Shown piece by piece: positions 7,238 through 15,498 of a DNA stretch of 27,001 nucleotides. The DNA is from Verrucomicrobiota bacterium. Its GTDB lineage: Bacteria; Verrucomicrobiota; Verrucomicrobiae; Limisphaerales; UBA11358. Positions within the stretch are counted from its first letter, which is position 1, and each line of letters starts with the position of its first letter. Position numbers and translations under genes: made by a program. The stretch is from NCBI GenBank assembly GCA_014860005.1, contig JACZKP010000122.1:1-27001 (forward strand). Reading direction: 5' to 3'. Below the pieces are notes generated by a model, which saw only the letters and a list, made by a program, of their open reading frames with translations, was not told the origin of the DNA and made no database searches.

Positions 7238-8713
7238 TTATTTCTCCTCCCGATCCATCGAACGGGTGATCAAGCTGACTTTCGGCGTGGCACGCGTCCG
7301 GCGCATAAACGCGAACAACAATCCCAAGGCCACCAGCATCAAGACCACGCCGGCTATTATGACACTGCTTCTATTGAACCAGGAATCGGCGGACGTGGCC
7401 ACGGCGGTTTGCACCAGCGGCACTTCGGTCAACGCGGGGGAATCCCCTGCGGGCGGGCGCGTGGTTGGCATCGCAACTGGTCCGGCCGCCGGTTCAGCGG
7501 GTTTGGCTTCAACCATAGGCAGAGCATCGGGTGTGGGTGCGGCTGGCGGTGGAGCTGTAATTACTGGCGCCGGAGTTGTCGGGTCGGGCGTCCGTTCCAC
7601 CTTCGCAATCTGGACAGGCTCCGCGGGTTTGGGCGGTAAGACAGTCGCCGGCTCGGAATCTGGCGGCAGCGAGACCACCGGCGGCACGGACGGAGTTGGC
7701 GGCAGCTCTGTTTTGGGCGGTGGCTCTGGTTTCGGGAATGGAGGACTTTCAGTTTTCAAGGAATCCTCTGGCACGCCAGGCGGCGGTTGAGCAATCAAGG
7801 TGGTGTGCGGCGCCGGCGGTTCCGCTGGCAACGTGGGCTGGGGCGCAGGCGGATCCGGCTGGGGCAATTCAACGGGCACTCCAGGGACAGGCTCGGAAAT
7901 AGATTTTGCCTCCGTGACGGCGGTTTCTCCGGCAATTGCGTTTGTGGGTGTAGTCACAACCACCGGAGGTGGCACTGGCTTCACATCCGCGACCGGCGGG
8001 GGCGAATCGGGCGCGACCGCAACTGGCTTGGCTGGAAACTCGGGAAATTCCACGGGCCACGGCGGCGTGTTTACTTTCCAGCCGATGAACTGACCGGCCT
8101 GCGCGCGCAGGACAGTAACGAACGGCAATCGGCGCCGGCGCTGCTCCGAGATATTCAATTTGTAAGCGGCGTTGATCTGCTCATCGAACGGCGTGCCACT
8201 GAACTTCTCCTCCCCGTCGGTGATGAGCACCACCGTGATCTTGTCCGAATCCTTTATCACCCGCCCCATCGGTCCGAGCACTTTGTCATACTGCGTTTTC
8301 CGCTCATACGGCTGGCGTTGCAGAAACTCCACCACGCCCGTCGCGACGCGCTGGCGGGTTTGCGGCGTCCAGCGTTGCAGCGGAAAATTTCCCGCATGCA
8401 ACTCGTCGTTGAACGTCCACAAGCCGATGGTGTCGCCGGGGCGCAACTCGGCGTTCATGCCCGAGGCCACGAGATTCCCCACCACATTCTGCATGTTTTC
8501 CGCACTGCGCCGCATGGAGAAGGACGTGTCCACAATCAGCAAATACCGGCCGGGCGGCTCTGCGATGCGCGCAGCGGCGAACAGGTCGCCAGCACTCCAA
8601 CTAATGACCAGCGCAACAAACCCGGCGAGAATCACCCGCCCGAGCCGGTTTGCCACCGGGCGATCGCGGCGGATGGACTCAAGCTTCGTGGCGTAATCAA
8701 ACCTTGCGAGCAT
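7238..8713 (-). CDS. Von Willebrand A domain membrane protein with long proline-rich stalk
   Basis: This is a 491-residue protein. A hydrophobic segment near the N-terminus (about 25-48) is a signal anchor or signal peptide. A VWA domain follows (about 56-210) with a complete metal-ion-dependent adhesion site: DTSFS (D62, S64, S66), T140 in ERKTQY and D166 in LITDGEE. Residues about 215-440 are a low-complexity Pro/Ala/Val/Thr-rich stalk with many PPP and PxP units. A C-terminal membrane helix (about 452-474, VIIAGVVLMLVALGLLFAFM) ends in a basic tail. The VWA domain would thus sit in the periplasm, held by a stalk that could span the cell wall. The ATG start (8713) overlaps the end of the NYN gene by 17 bp, so the two are probably translationally coupled. 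VWA proteins bind protein partners through a metal ion; no partner is evident. Confidence 0.85.
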   Translation of the reverse strand: MLARFDYATKLESIRRDRPVANRLGRVILAGFVALVISWSAGDLFAAARIAEPPGRYLLIVDTSFSMRRSAENMQNVVGNLVASGMNAELRPGDTIGLWTFNDELHAGNFPLQRWTPQTRQRVATGVVEFLQRQPYERKTQYDKVLGPMGRVIKDSDKITVVLITDGEEKFSGTPFDEQINAAYKLNISEQRRRRLPFVTVLRAQAGQFIGWKVNTPPWPVEFPEFPAKPVAVAPDSPPPVADVKPVPPPVVVTTPTNAIAGETAVTEAKSISEPVPGVPVELPQPDPPAPQPTLPAEPPAPHTTLIAQPPPGVPEDSLKTESPPFPKPEPPPKTELPPTPSVPPVVSLPPDSEPATVLPPKPAEPVQIAKVERTPDPTTPAPVITAPPPAAPTPDALPMVEAKPAEPAAGPVAMPTTRPPAGDSPALTEVPLVQTAVATSADSWFNRSSVIIAGVVLMLVALGLLFAFMRRTRATPKVSLITRSMDREEK

Positions 8714-9173
8714 GGTGGTATCGGTTTCTTTCCGTGCGGTTGTAATGGTTCAGGTCGTCGGCAAAGTCCGTCAGGGCCGACTCGATTTCGCGGATGAAGT
8801 TCAGGCAACTGGAGGCATGGCCACCCAGACCGATCACGATGTCCCGCTCCGAATTGTCGTCCGTGACGGCCAGCACGTCGCCGTATGGTTGAAAACGATG
8901 CGCGGCGCGCTCGATCATTTCATCCGCCGTCTGGCCGGCTTTCGAGAACAACACTTCCACGTGTCGCGAGGTCTCGCGTTTGGGCACGCCGGCTGGGGAT
9001 CCCCCGCCGTCAAAGAAAATGGTGATCGGCGTACCGATGGCGTCGTGGTAGCGCGTGAGAACATGAACCAGTTCCTCGCGCGCCGCGGCCGAATGGCGGG
9101 GCCGGCCCGGCGCCAGCTCCGGCCAACTGTGGAGCAGGCTGTAGCCGTCAACCAATATGCGAACCAGCGCCAT
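8697..9173 (-). CDS. NYN domain (YacP-like) putative endoribonuclease
   Basis: This is a 158-residue cytoplasmic protein of the NYN/YacP family, PIN-like nucleases that cut RNA using a cluster of acidic residues. It begins MALVRILVDGYSLLHSW, with the first conserved Asp in VDGYS. FFDGGGSP holds the second acidic strand and LAVTDDNSERD the third. The AGQTADEMIERAA segment before it is also a usual feature, with Asp and Glu in the active-site helix. The ATG at 9173 is chosen because VRILVDGY is the first strand of the fold; further upstream the frame looks noncoding. YacP of Bacillus (Rae1) cleaves mRNA on the ribosome, but equivalence is not shown here. It overlaps the VWA gene downstream by 17 bp and is divergent from the dUTPase gene across a 152-bp gap that should hold both promoters. 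Confidence 0.83.
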   Translation of the reverse strand: MALVRILVDGYSLLHSWPELAPGRPRHSAAAREELVHVLTRYHDAIGTPITIFFDGGGSPAGVPKRETSRHVEVLFSKAGQTADEMIERAAHRFQPYGDVLAVTDDNSERDIVIGLGGHASSCLNFIREIESALTDFADDLNHYNRTERNRYHHARKV

Positions 9174-9325
9174 GCACTTAACGTATGGCCTTTCACTGAA
9201 AATAGGAAACTCAATTTCGGACTTCGCGGATAGGAAGCATGAAAGCAGGTGGAGCGCGCGCATTTCAAGATTCATGTTCAACGTTTGGACTTGCCTCCAT
9301 GGTTCGCCGCCCAAATGCTCTGGCC

Positions 9326-9706
9326 ATGGACAAACCCGATAAACTCCGTGAATTGTGGCGCATGCAAGACGCCTTCAACAAGCGCATCGGCGTCAACACC
9401 GACGGCATGAGCGATGAGGAAAAGACGAAGTGGATTCTCAATTACTGCCGCGCCATGACGCAGGAGATTGCCGAATTGACCGACAGCGTACCTTGGAAGT
9501 GGTGGGCCAAGTATCAGAAGTTCGACCAGCAAAACGCGCGGGTCGAAGTCGTGGACTTATTCCACTTTCTCATCAGCATGGCGCAAGTGCTGGGCATGAG
9601 TGCGGACGACGTGTTCAACTCCTACGTCAAAAAGAACGAAATTAACTTCAAGCGGCAGGAGAGCGGTTACGCCGTGAAGGACGAGCACGACTCCAAGCAC
9701 ATCTGA
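9326..9706 (+). CDS. Dimeric-type (all-alpha) dUTPase-like NTP pyrophosphohydrolase
   Basis: This 126-residue all-alpha protein resembles dimeric dUTPases (dUTPase_2 family), related to MazG. These enzymes hydrolyse dUTP to dUMP and pyrophosphate, keeping uracil out of DNA and feeding thymidylate synthesis. Visible motifs are MTQEIAELTDSVPWKWW (the first ExxE metal-binding helix with the adjoining nucleotide-binding stretch) and EVVDLFHFLISMA (the second, ExxxD). YVKKNEINFKRQESGY near the end is also typical. It is somewhat shorter than phage or trypanosome dimeric enzymes. ATG 9326 gives the compact MDKPDKLRELW start; an upstream ATG at 9299 would add nine unlikely residues. The GNAT gene begins 38 bp downstream and is probably co-transcribed. 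The exact nucleotide substrate is inferred from the family. Confidence 0.87.
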   Translation: MDKPDKLRELWRMQDAFNKRIGVNTDGMSDEEKTKWILNYCRAMTQEIAELTDSVPWKWWAKYQKFDQQNARVEVVDLFHFLISMAQVLGMSADDVFNSYVKKNEINFKRQESGYAVKDEHDSKHI

Positions 9707-9744
9707 CGAGGGTGAGCCCGTCACCCACAGATGTCCTCGGCGGT

Positions 9745-10218
9745 ATGAATGCGTTCACGGTCTTGGAAGCGACTTCAGTGGAGCATCTCGCTGTGGCGCG
9801 CGAATTATTCGTGGAATACGCAAGCGCCATCGGGGTGGACCTCTGCTTTCAAGGCTTCGATCAGGAACTCGCGACGTTGCCGGGCCGCTACGCGCCGCCG
9901 GAGGGACGATTGCGGGTCGCGTTCGCCAACTCAACGCCCGCAGGTTGCGTGGCCCTGCGCAAGATCGAGGGGCGGATTTGTGAAATGAAGCGGCTCTATG
10001 TGCGGCCGCACTTTCGGGCGCAGGGCCTGGGGCGAACACTCGCCGGCAGCGTCATCACTGCCGCCCGAGTGGTTGGTTATGAACGGATGCGCCTGGACAC
10101 TTTAGGTTCGATGGATGCGGCGATTGCACTCTACGAGTCACTCGGCTTTACCCGTATTCCGCCATACTACGACAATCCCAGCCGCGACGCCGTCTTCATG
10201 GAATTGACGCTCGATTAA
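9745..10218 (+). CDS. GNAT-family N-acetyltransferase
   Basis: This is a 157-residue acetyltransferase using acetyl-CoA; the acceptor is unknown. Residues about 55-80 give the GNAT beta strands (LRVAFANSTPAGCVALRKI). CEMKRLYVRPHFRAQGLGRTL includes the central strand and the CoA pyrophosphate-binding R/Q-x-x-G-x-G/A loop (RAQGLG). MRLDTLGSMDAAIALYESLGFTRI is the usual C-terminal half with the A-x-x-L-Y-E-x-L-G-F motif. ATG 9745 is chosen; an in-frame GTG at 9712 would add 11 residues but sits almost on the dUTPase stop. It follows the dUTPase by 38 bp in the same direction, probably one transcript. The stop overlaps the end of a coding-like remnant on the other strand. Confidence 0.87.
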   Translation: MNAFTVLEATSVEHLAVARELFVEYASAIGVDLCFQGFDQELATLPGRYAPPEGRLRVAFANSTPAGCVALRKIEGRICEMKRLYVRPHFRAQGLGRTLAGSVITAARVVGYERMRLDTLGSMDAAIALYESLGFTRIPPYYDNPSRDAVFMELTLD

Positions 10219-10325
10219 CTTACCGTGACTTCGACAGCCTCGGGGCGTTCTTCAGCTTTAATCGGTGTTTCGATGAAGTAGTTTTTCAGCGCAACAGGCC
10301 GAGGGCGATCACCAGTCCGTCTTGC
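10215..10325 (-). pseudogene. Possible C-terminal gene remnant facing the GNAT gene
   Basis: On the minus strand, a frame ending at TAA (10215-10217) reads ALKNYFIETPIKAEERPEA and then VEVTVS. This composition and codon pattern look like real protein, unlike the frames around it. The same frame is closed by two TGA codons just upstream and has no ATG, GTG or TTG start, so it can only be the tail of a broken gene or chance. I do not recognise the parent family. Confidence 0.3.
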
Positions 10326-10662
10326 AGAAGTTCAGCCTCATCCTCGCCGCCCGCGCGAGGGATGGACGAGCCAAGGCCGGCGCGAAGGCGAGGGGCGACT
10401 TCTTCAAGAGAAGTTCTTGAGTCAGGGAAGGGAAGCGCGAAACAACCAGGGGTGAAGGGCAAAAGACGCAGCCTTGGCTGGCCGTAACGCGCGGGGAAGT
10501 TCTTGGTGATTAGTTGAACGGCCTTCGCCGGAATTCGGCCCGGCGAAAAGAGCTTAGGGCGCGAGGTCGTAACTGCGCTTCCGTGAACGCCTCTGAGAGT
10601 GGGGTTGCGGCGCTGGTTTGCGGCGTTGCCAGATGCGCGAGGTGTCCGGCACAATCGCGCGG
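10219..10662. other. Intergenic stretch with three hairpins, no intact gene
   Basis: Besides the remnant at its left end, this 444-bp gap holds three short inverted repeats: CATCCTCGC / GCGAGGGATG (10339-10364, one bulge), ACTTCT / AGAAGT with a five-base loop (10398-10414) and TTCGCCGG / CCGGCGAA with an eight-base loop (10524-10547). None is followed by a T-run on either strand. Minus-strand open frames through it have no recognisable domain. It must contain the SNF2 promoter, but I cannot point to one. A structured RNA or a mobile-element scar are both possible. Confidence 0.35.
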
Positions 10663-13600
10663 ATGAGTTTCACGGAGTTGACGGAACCATTTTTCATGAA
10701 GTCCGCCGGCTGGGAGGCGGTCAAGCACGCCCGTTCGCTGCTGGCGGGCGGCAAGGTCATTTCCTCGAACTGGACGCCGCCGCTGCTTAAGGGCGTGGTG
10801 CAGGAGGGCACATCGTCGTATCGCGCGGGGTTGGTCATCAAGGGGCCGGTGGACATTGACAACCTCTGCCCCTGCCGCGCCTCACGTGAGGCGGGCCTCA
10901 TCTGCGCACACTCGGTCGCAGTGGGGCTGCACCATTTGCTGAGGACGAAGGCGCCGCCACGAGGGAGCGACACCGCCACGCCACTGCCCGCGCGACCCGG
11001 GGGCAGACCGATCGTGCGCGAGCCGGAGCCGCAACCGGGACCAAAGCTCAAACGCGCCGCCAACGGCTCGCCCTGTGGAGTAGGCGCGCCGGCCGCGGCG
11101 GGCGCGTCCAGCCGCTTTACTCCACAGGGCGAGCGCCTGGAAATCTCCGTCATCCTGCCGCCAACCTTCGCGGCAGGCATCGAACGCGGGAAAGTGATGG
11201 CCACATTCGAGGGCAAATGGAGCCGGGGTCGCGTGCCCCTCAGCGCGCTGCCAATGAACCAGCCGTTTGCGTTGTCGCCCGAAGACACGCGCCTGCTCGA
11301 CAAGGCCGAGGAACTCGCCGGCGACGAAACGCCCGGCGGCCTGATGCTCAATCTTGTCGAATTGACCCAATTGCTCGACGCCCTCGCCGGTCATCCGCGG
11401 GTGGCGCTCGGACGCAATCCACCGCTCACGGTGAGCGCAACAGCGTGGCGCGTGCCGGTGGAGGCCACACTCGAAACCTCGGGTGAAATCCGATTGAACC
11501 TGCCAGCGGGGCTCCAGCCGCCGACATTGATTGAGGGTGAGTCGCTGTGGGCGTTTCGCGGAGATTCGCTGGAGCCGGTTGGCCTGCCGAAGCAATGGCG
11601 CGAGTTGTTCCGCGCGCCGATGAAGCTGCCCCGATCGCGCGTGCCGCTATTCCTCAGCCAGGAGCTGGTCGTGCTGGAAGCCGAGAGTGAAGTGGATGCG
11701 AACTTTGGCATTGATGAGTTCACGCTGGAGCCGCAGTCACCGCGCTTCATCCTTGCGCTCAACGGCGGACTGAATCAGGTGCAGGCCCAGCTCCAGTGCG
11801 CTTACGGCCCGCGCATCATGACCGTGGGCGTGACGGCGAAAGACGAGTCGCTATGGTTGCCGGACCCGAAATCCACCACGCGTTACTCGACGCGCGACTT
11901 CGGCGCAGAGGTCGCGGCGGCGGAGCGGATGCGCCGAGCAGGCTTTAACGGCCCCGACTCGCAAGGGCGCTGGAACATGCATGGCGAGTCGGCGGTTGTG
12001 CGTTTCTTCGCGCGCGACTACCCGCGCTGGCAGAAGGAATGGGAAGTCTCGCTGGCGGATCGCCTCGAGCACAGCACGGTGAAGAATTTCGAACGTCTCG
12101 AACCGCGCTTTGAAATCCGGCCCTCCGGCGAGCGGTGGTTCGATGTCGAGATGTCGCTGGCGTCGGCGGACGGCGAGAAGTTTTCGGCGGCGGACATCCA
12201 GCGCCTCATCCTATCCGGCAACGGCACGACGCGGCTGAAGAATGGCCGCATCGCGCTGATTGACACGGGCGCGCTGGAGGAATTCAACGAGGTTCTGCGC
12301 GACTGCGCGCCGCAACAACACGCGAAAGGCTACCGGTTCAGCGACGTCCAAGCGGGCTTCCTCGACGCCACGCTCCGCCAGCAGCCCGGCTGGCAGGTGC
12401 AGGCGGCGGCCGGCTGGCGCGAACGCGCGGCGCGACAGAGCGGCCAGGCGAAGCTCACGTGCCCGCCGCTCGGCCCGCTTGAAGAAGTGCTGCGGCCCTA
12501 TCAGCGGCAGGGCGTGGCGTGGTTGCAGTTCCTCCGCGAGAACAAGTTCGGGGGCATCCTGGCGGACGAAATGGGCCTGGGCAAAACGCTCCAGACGCTG
12601 GCGTTCATCCAATCCTGTCACACGAACCGCAAGCTCTCCGGCCCGGTGCTCATCGTTTGTCCGACATCGCTGGTCTTCAACTGGCTGGCGGAGGCCAAGA
12701 AGTTCACGCCCGGACTGAAGGTTGTTGCGCTGCACGGCACGGGCCGGCATGAACACTTCGACGACATCCCCAAGAGCGACCTTGTCATCACCAGTTACGC
12801 GCTCATCCGGCGCGACGCGGAGCGGTATCGCGAGCTGGAGTTCGACACGCTCGTGCTCGATGAGGCCCAGCACATCAAGAATCGTCAGACACAAAACGCG
12901 CTCGCCGTAAAGGCGGTCCGCGCCGGCCACCGGCTCGTGCTCACCGGCACGCCGATGGAGAACTCGGTGCTCGACCTCTGGAGCATCATTGATTTCCTGA
13001 TGCCCGGCTACCTCGGCTCGGCGACGGACTTTCGCGAGCGTTACGAGCAGCCCATTACCCGCGACAAGGACGAGGCCGTGCAGGCGCGGCTCGGGCGGCG
13101 ATTGCGGCCCTTCATCCTGCGCCGGCTCAAAACCGAGGTGGCCAAGGACCTGCCCGCGAAGCTCGAACAAGTTTCCTTCTGTGAACTCACCGACGATCAG
13201 GCGGAGATTTACAAACAGGTGCTTGCCGTCAGTCGCAAGGAAGTCATGGACGCCGTCGGCGCGCAGGGCGTGGCTAAAAGCAAGATGATCGTGCTCAACG
13301 CGCTGTTGCGCCTGCGGCAGATTTGCTGCGACCTGCGGCTGCTTAAAATGGAGAATGCCGAATTCACCGACGACAGCTCCGGCAAGCTGGCGATGTTCGG
13401 CGAGTTGTTGGAGGAGGCTATGGACGGCGGTCACCGCGTGCTCGTCTTCAGCCAGTTCACGACGATGCTCGCGCTGCTTAAGGACAAACTCACGGCTGAG
13501 AACATTGAGTTCTGCTACCTCGATGGCTCGACGACGAATCGCGGCGCCGTGGTAGAGAAATTCCAGGGCAACGCGAAGATTCCCGTCTTTCTCATCAGCC

Positions 13601-13884
13601 TCAAGGCCGGCGGCGTGGGCCTCACGCTCACGGGGGCGGACACGGTGGTCCATTATGACCCGTGGTGGAACCCGGCCGTGGAGGACCAGGCCACGGATCG
13701 CGCGCACCGCATCGGCCAGACCCGCGTGGTGACCAGCTACAAGCTCATCGCGCGCGGCACGGTGGAGGAGAAGATTCTGGCGCTTCAGCAAAAGAAACGT
13801 GCCATTATCAAGGCCACTCTCGGCGGCGAGGAGACGCTCGCGGACAACCTGACGTGGGAGGAAATTCAGGGTCTGTTCGAGTGA
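10663..13884 (+). CDS. SWIM zinc-finger SNF2/Rad54-family DNA translocase
   Basis: This is a 1073-residue nucleic-acid-stimulated ATPase of the bacterial SNF2 (HepA/RapA-like) group. Near the N-terminus, CPC-x9-CAH (about residues 69-83, in LCPCRASREAGLICAHSVA) is a SWIM zinc finger, expected to bind DNA or protein. A long middle region (about 170-600) has no clear catalytic motif and matches the SNF2-associated domain of bacterial homologues. The helicase core starts near 620: LADEMGLGKT (motif I, about 634-643), LVLDEAQHIKN (motif II, about 730), LTGTPMEN (motif III), VFSQFTTML (motif IV), SLKAGGVGLTLTGAD (motif V) and DRAHRIGQTR (motif VI). ATG 10663 is preferred to an upstream start at 10618 because MSFTELTEPFF begins the conserved part. 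A 69-bp palindromic element is inserted in frame after the SWIM region. The gene stands alone; a role in repair or transcription recycling is only a family guess. Confidence 0.92.
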   Translation: MSFTELTEPFFMKSAGWEAVKHARSLLAGGKVISSNWTPPLLKGVVQEGTSSYRAGLVIKGPVDIDNLCPCRASREAGLICAHSVAVGLHHLLRTKAPPRGSDTATPLPARPGGRPIVREPEPQPGPKLKRAANGSPCGVGAPAAAGASSRFTPQGERLEISVILPPTFAAGIERGKVMATFEGKWSRGRVPLSALPMNQPFALSPEDTRLLDKAEELAGDETPGGLMLNLVELTQLLDALAGHPRVALGRNPPLTVSATAWRVPVEATLETSGEIRLNLPAGLQPPTLIEGESLWAFRGDSLEPVGLPKQWRELFRAPMKLPRSRVPLFLSQELVVLEAESEVDANFGIDEFTLEPQSPRFILALNGGLNQVQAQLQCAYGPRIMTVGVTAKDESLWLPDPKSTTRYSTRDFGAEVAAAERMRRAGFNGPDSQGRWNMHGESAVVRFFARDYPRWQKEWEVSLADRLEHSTVKNFERLEPRFEIRPSGERWFDVEMSLASADGEKFSAADIQRLILSGNGTTRLKNGRIALIDTGALEEFNEVLRDCAPQQHAKGYRFSDVQAGFLDATLRQQPGWQVQAAAGWRERAARQSGQAKLTCPPLGPLEEVLRPYQRQGVAWLQFLRENKFGGILADEMGLGKTLQTLAFIQSCHTNRKLSGPVLIVCPTSLVFNWLAEAKKFTPGLKVVALHGTGRHEHFDDIPKSDLVITSYALIRRDAERYRELEFDTLVLDEAQHIKNRQTQNALAVKAVRAGHRLVLTGTPMENSVLDLWSIIDFLMPGYLGSATDFRERYEQPITRDKDEAVQARLGRRLRPFILRRLKTEVAKDLPAKLEQVSFCELTDDQAEIYKQVLAVSRKEVMDAVGAQGVAKSKMIVLNALLRLRQICCDLRLLKMENAEFTDDSSGKLAMFGELLEEAMDGGHRVLVFSQFTTMLALLKDKLTAENIEFCYLDGSTTNRGAVVEKFQGNAKIPVFLISLKAGGVGLTLTGADTVVHYDPWWNPAVEDQATDRAHRIGQTRVVTSYKLIARGTVEEKILALQQKKRAIIKATLGGEETLADNLTWEEIQGLFE
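11066..11134. repeat. 69-bp palindromic element inserted in frame in the SNF2 gene
   Basis: A perfect 17-bp inverted repeat (GCTCGCCCTGTGGAGTA at 11066-11082 and its complement at 11118-11134) flanks a 35-bp GC-rich loop with a further near-palindrome (GGCGCGCC with GGCGCGTC). The unit is exactly 23 codons long and is read through as a Gly/Ala/Pro-rich linker. Its composition is unlike the conserved parts of the protein. Confidence 0.9.
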
Positions 13885-14230
13885 TATATCGTCGGTGCCG
13901 GCAAACTTCACCAGTTGCGAACGGTTGAAAAAAGTAAAGCGCTTCTGCCGTGCAAACCAATCCCACCCCTTGAACCACCCATATCCACCGCGCCGTTCAT
14001 ACACGGTGGTGCCGAAGAATTCTTCGCGCTTCTTATCCGGCGAAATCGCATAGCGGATTGAATGCTGAGACCCCGGTCAACCACAGACCGAATCGGCGCG
14101 GTGGCGGGGCGCGCTCAAGGTCATCAAGCTGGGCATGGACGAAGCAGGTGGTGGCGTGGTTCGAGATGCATGATGCACTCGCAATATCAGCTTGTTTCTT
14201 CGTCGCGCGACATCCCATCCTCCTCCCGCG
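13885..14230. other. Intergenic stretch before the phosphoesterase gene
   Basis: Apart from the minus-strand remnant at 13887-14060, this 346-bp gap shows no gene, tRNA or clear terminator. The last 170 bp must contain the promoter of the phosphoesterase gene, but no convincing -35/-10 pair is visible. The bases just before its ATG (ccatcctcctcccgcg) are the complement of a Shine-Dalgarno sequence rather than one, so translation initiation there does not follow the standard pattern. Confidence 0.5.
13887..14060 (-). pseudogene. Coding-like remnant between the SNF2 and phosphoesterase genes
   Basis: The minus strand reads IRYAISPDKKREEFFGTTV, then YERRGGYGWFKGWDWFARQ, then KRFTFFNRSQLVKFAG. 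It is rich in aromatic and charged residues, as real proteins are. There is no ATG at its front: the frame is closed by a TGA about 15 bp upstream. At its other end it runs open into sequence antisense to the SNF2 gene, which is not credible coding. I interpret it as the tail of a gene cut off by rearrangement, possibly with a frameshift near 14060. I do not recognise the family. Confidence 0.4.
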
Positions 14231-15415
14231 ATGACTATGAAACGCAGATCCTTCATCGGCACGCTCGCCACTGGCGGGCTGGGCACTGTGCTCGCACAGG
14301 ACACCTCCCTCACGCAGAAGTCGCCGCTGGTCCGCACTCCGATGGTACTCATGGCGCCACGCGCGGATGGCATCGAGGCCGTGTGGGCGGTCAGCCGGCT
14401 CAGTCGCGGTCGCATCGAGTGGGAAACAGCGGATGTTCACAAGGGCACGGCCGGCGCCGATGCATTTGGTTTTGTGCCGCAGGGCGAACATATCTTGCGC
14501 GTCCGATTGTCAGGATTAAAGCCGGGCACGGCGTACCGGGTTCGCGCTCAAACCACTGCGGCTGACGACAAGGAGACGGTCACCAGCGCGTGGAAGACGT
14601 TTTCCACGCTCAGCCCGACCGCGACGGAAACCCGCTTCGTCATGTGGAATGACACCCACGTTCACAACGACAGCATCCGCGCGTTGCACAAATTGACGCC
14701 CCCTGCGGATTTCCTCGTCTGGAATGGGGACACTTGCAACGACTGGACCAAAGACGAACTCCTTGTGCCCACGCTGTTGCATCCCGGCGAATGTGACATC
14801 ACGGAGAAACGTCCGCTGTTCATCGTATGGGGCAACCATGACGTCCGCGGGGCGCACGCCTTCAAGATGCCGGGCATGGTGGCCACGCCGGAGGGCCGGC
14901 CGTTCTACGCGTTCCGCTCCGGGCCGGTGGCGTGCCTCTGCCTGCATACGGGTGAGGACAAACCTGACGATCACCCATCCTTCCAAGGCCGGGTGGCTTT
15001 CGATGCCCTGCGTGCGGAGCAGGCGCGCTGGCTGGAGGAGACGCTCCGTCAGCCGGAGTTGCGTGATGCGCCCTATCGCGTCGTGTTCTGCCACATCCCG
15101 CTTCGCTGGCGGGACGAGGGCGAGCAGGATTACTCAAAGACCGGCTTTGACCGGCACAGTGGTCGCAGCCGGGCGGCATGGCACAACGCCCTCGTCGAGT
15201 GGAAGGCCCAGGTGATCCTCTCCGGTCACACCCACCAGTCCTTCTGGATGCCGCCCACGACGGAATTCCCGTACGGCCAACTCATCGGCGGCGGCCCGCA
15301 ATTATCGCGGGCGACGTGGACGGAAGGCGTCGCCGACGCCACGCAACTCCGGCTGAAGGTGACGAATCTCGACGGAACAGTACTGCACGAAGTCACATTC
15401 AAGCCGCTCGCATAA
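14231..15415 (+). CDS. Tat-exported calcineurin-like metallophosphoesterase
   Basis: This is a 394-residue exported phosphoesterase. The N-terminus MTMKRRSFIGTLATGGLGTV is a twin-arginine signal (RRSFIG); ATG 14231 or 14237 both fit. Residues about 45-130 form an Fn3-like beta domain (IEAVWAVSRLSRGRIEWE, then LSGLKPGTAYRVRAQT), as in purple acid phosphatase-like enzymes. The catalytic domain follows with the dinuclear-metal motifs in order: D-T-H-V-H (about 140), WNGDTCND, WGNHD, VFCHIPL and SGHTHQ. All metal ligands appear present. The substrate (phosphomonoester, phosphodiester or nucleotide) is not deducible. It lies alone and converges on the subtilase gene with 83 bp between, where no good terminator hairpin is seen. 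Together with the GH5 enzyme it is one of two clear Tat substrates in the window. Confidence 0.9.
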   Translation: MTMKRRSFIGTLATGGLGTVLAQDTSLTQKSPLVRTPMVLMAPRADGIEAVWAVSRLSRGRIEWETADVHKGTAGADAFGFVPQGEHILRVRLSGLKPGTAYRVRAQTTAADDKETVTSAWKTFSTLSPTATETRFVMWNDTHVHNDSIRALHKLTPPADFLVWNGDTCNDWTKDELLVPTLLHPGECDITEKRPLFIVWGNHDVRGAHAFKMPGMVATPEGRPFYAFRSGPVACLCLHTGEDKPDDHPSFQGRVAFDALRAEQARWLEETLRQPELRDAPYRVVFCHIPLRWRDEGEQDYSKTGFDRHSGRSRAAWHNALVEWKAQVILSGHTHQSFWMPPTTEFPYGQLIGGGPQLSRATWTEGVADATQLRLKVTNLDGTVLHEVTFKPLA

Positions 15416-15498
15416 ACCCATGTGTAATCAAGCCCGGTTTCCTGCCCGGACTTTCCACGCAGTGCGGGATTTGCGCTTGAGCACCTTAACGGCGGGTT

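Noticed and set aside
10286..10654. A 122-codon minus-strand frame before the SNF2 gene
   Set aside because: It covers the hairpin region, has a low-quality composition and no domain; it is not supported as a gene.
12211..14004. A 597-codon open frame antisense to the SNF2 gene
   Set aside because: It mirrors the high-GC codon pattern of the SNF2 gene, and its translation is rich in Arg, Val, Leu and His with no motif. Only its far upstream end, outside the SNF2 gene, looks coding, and that part is listed separately.
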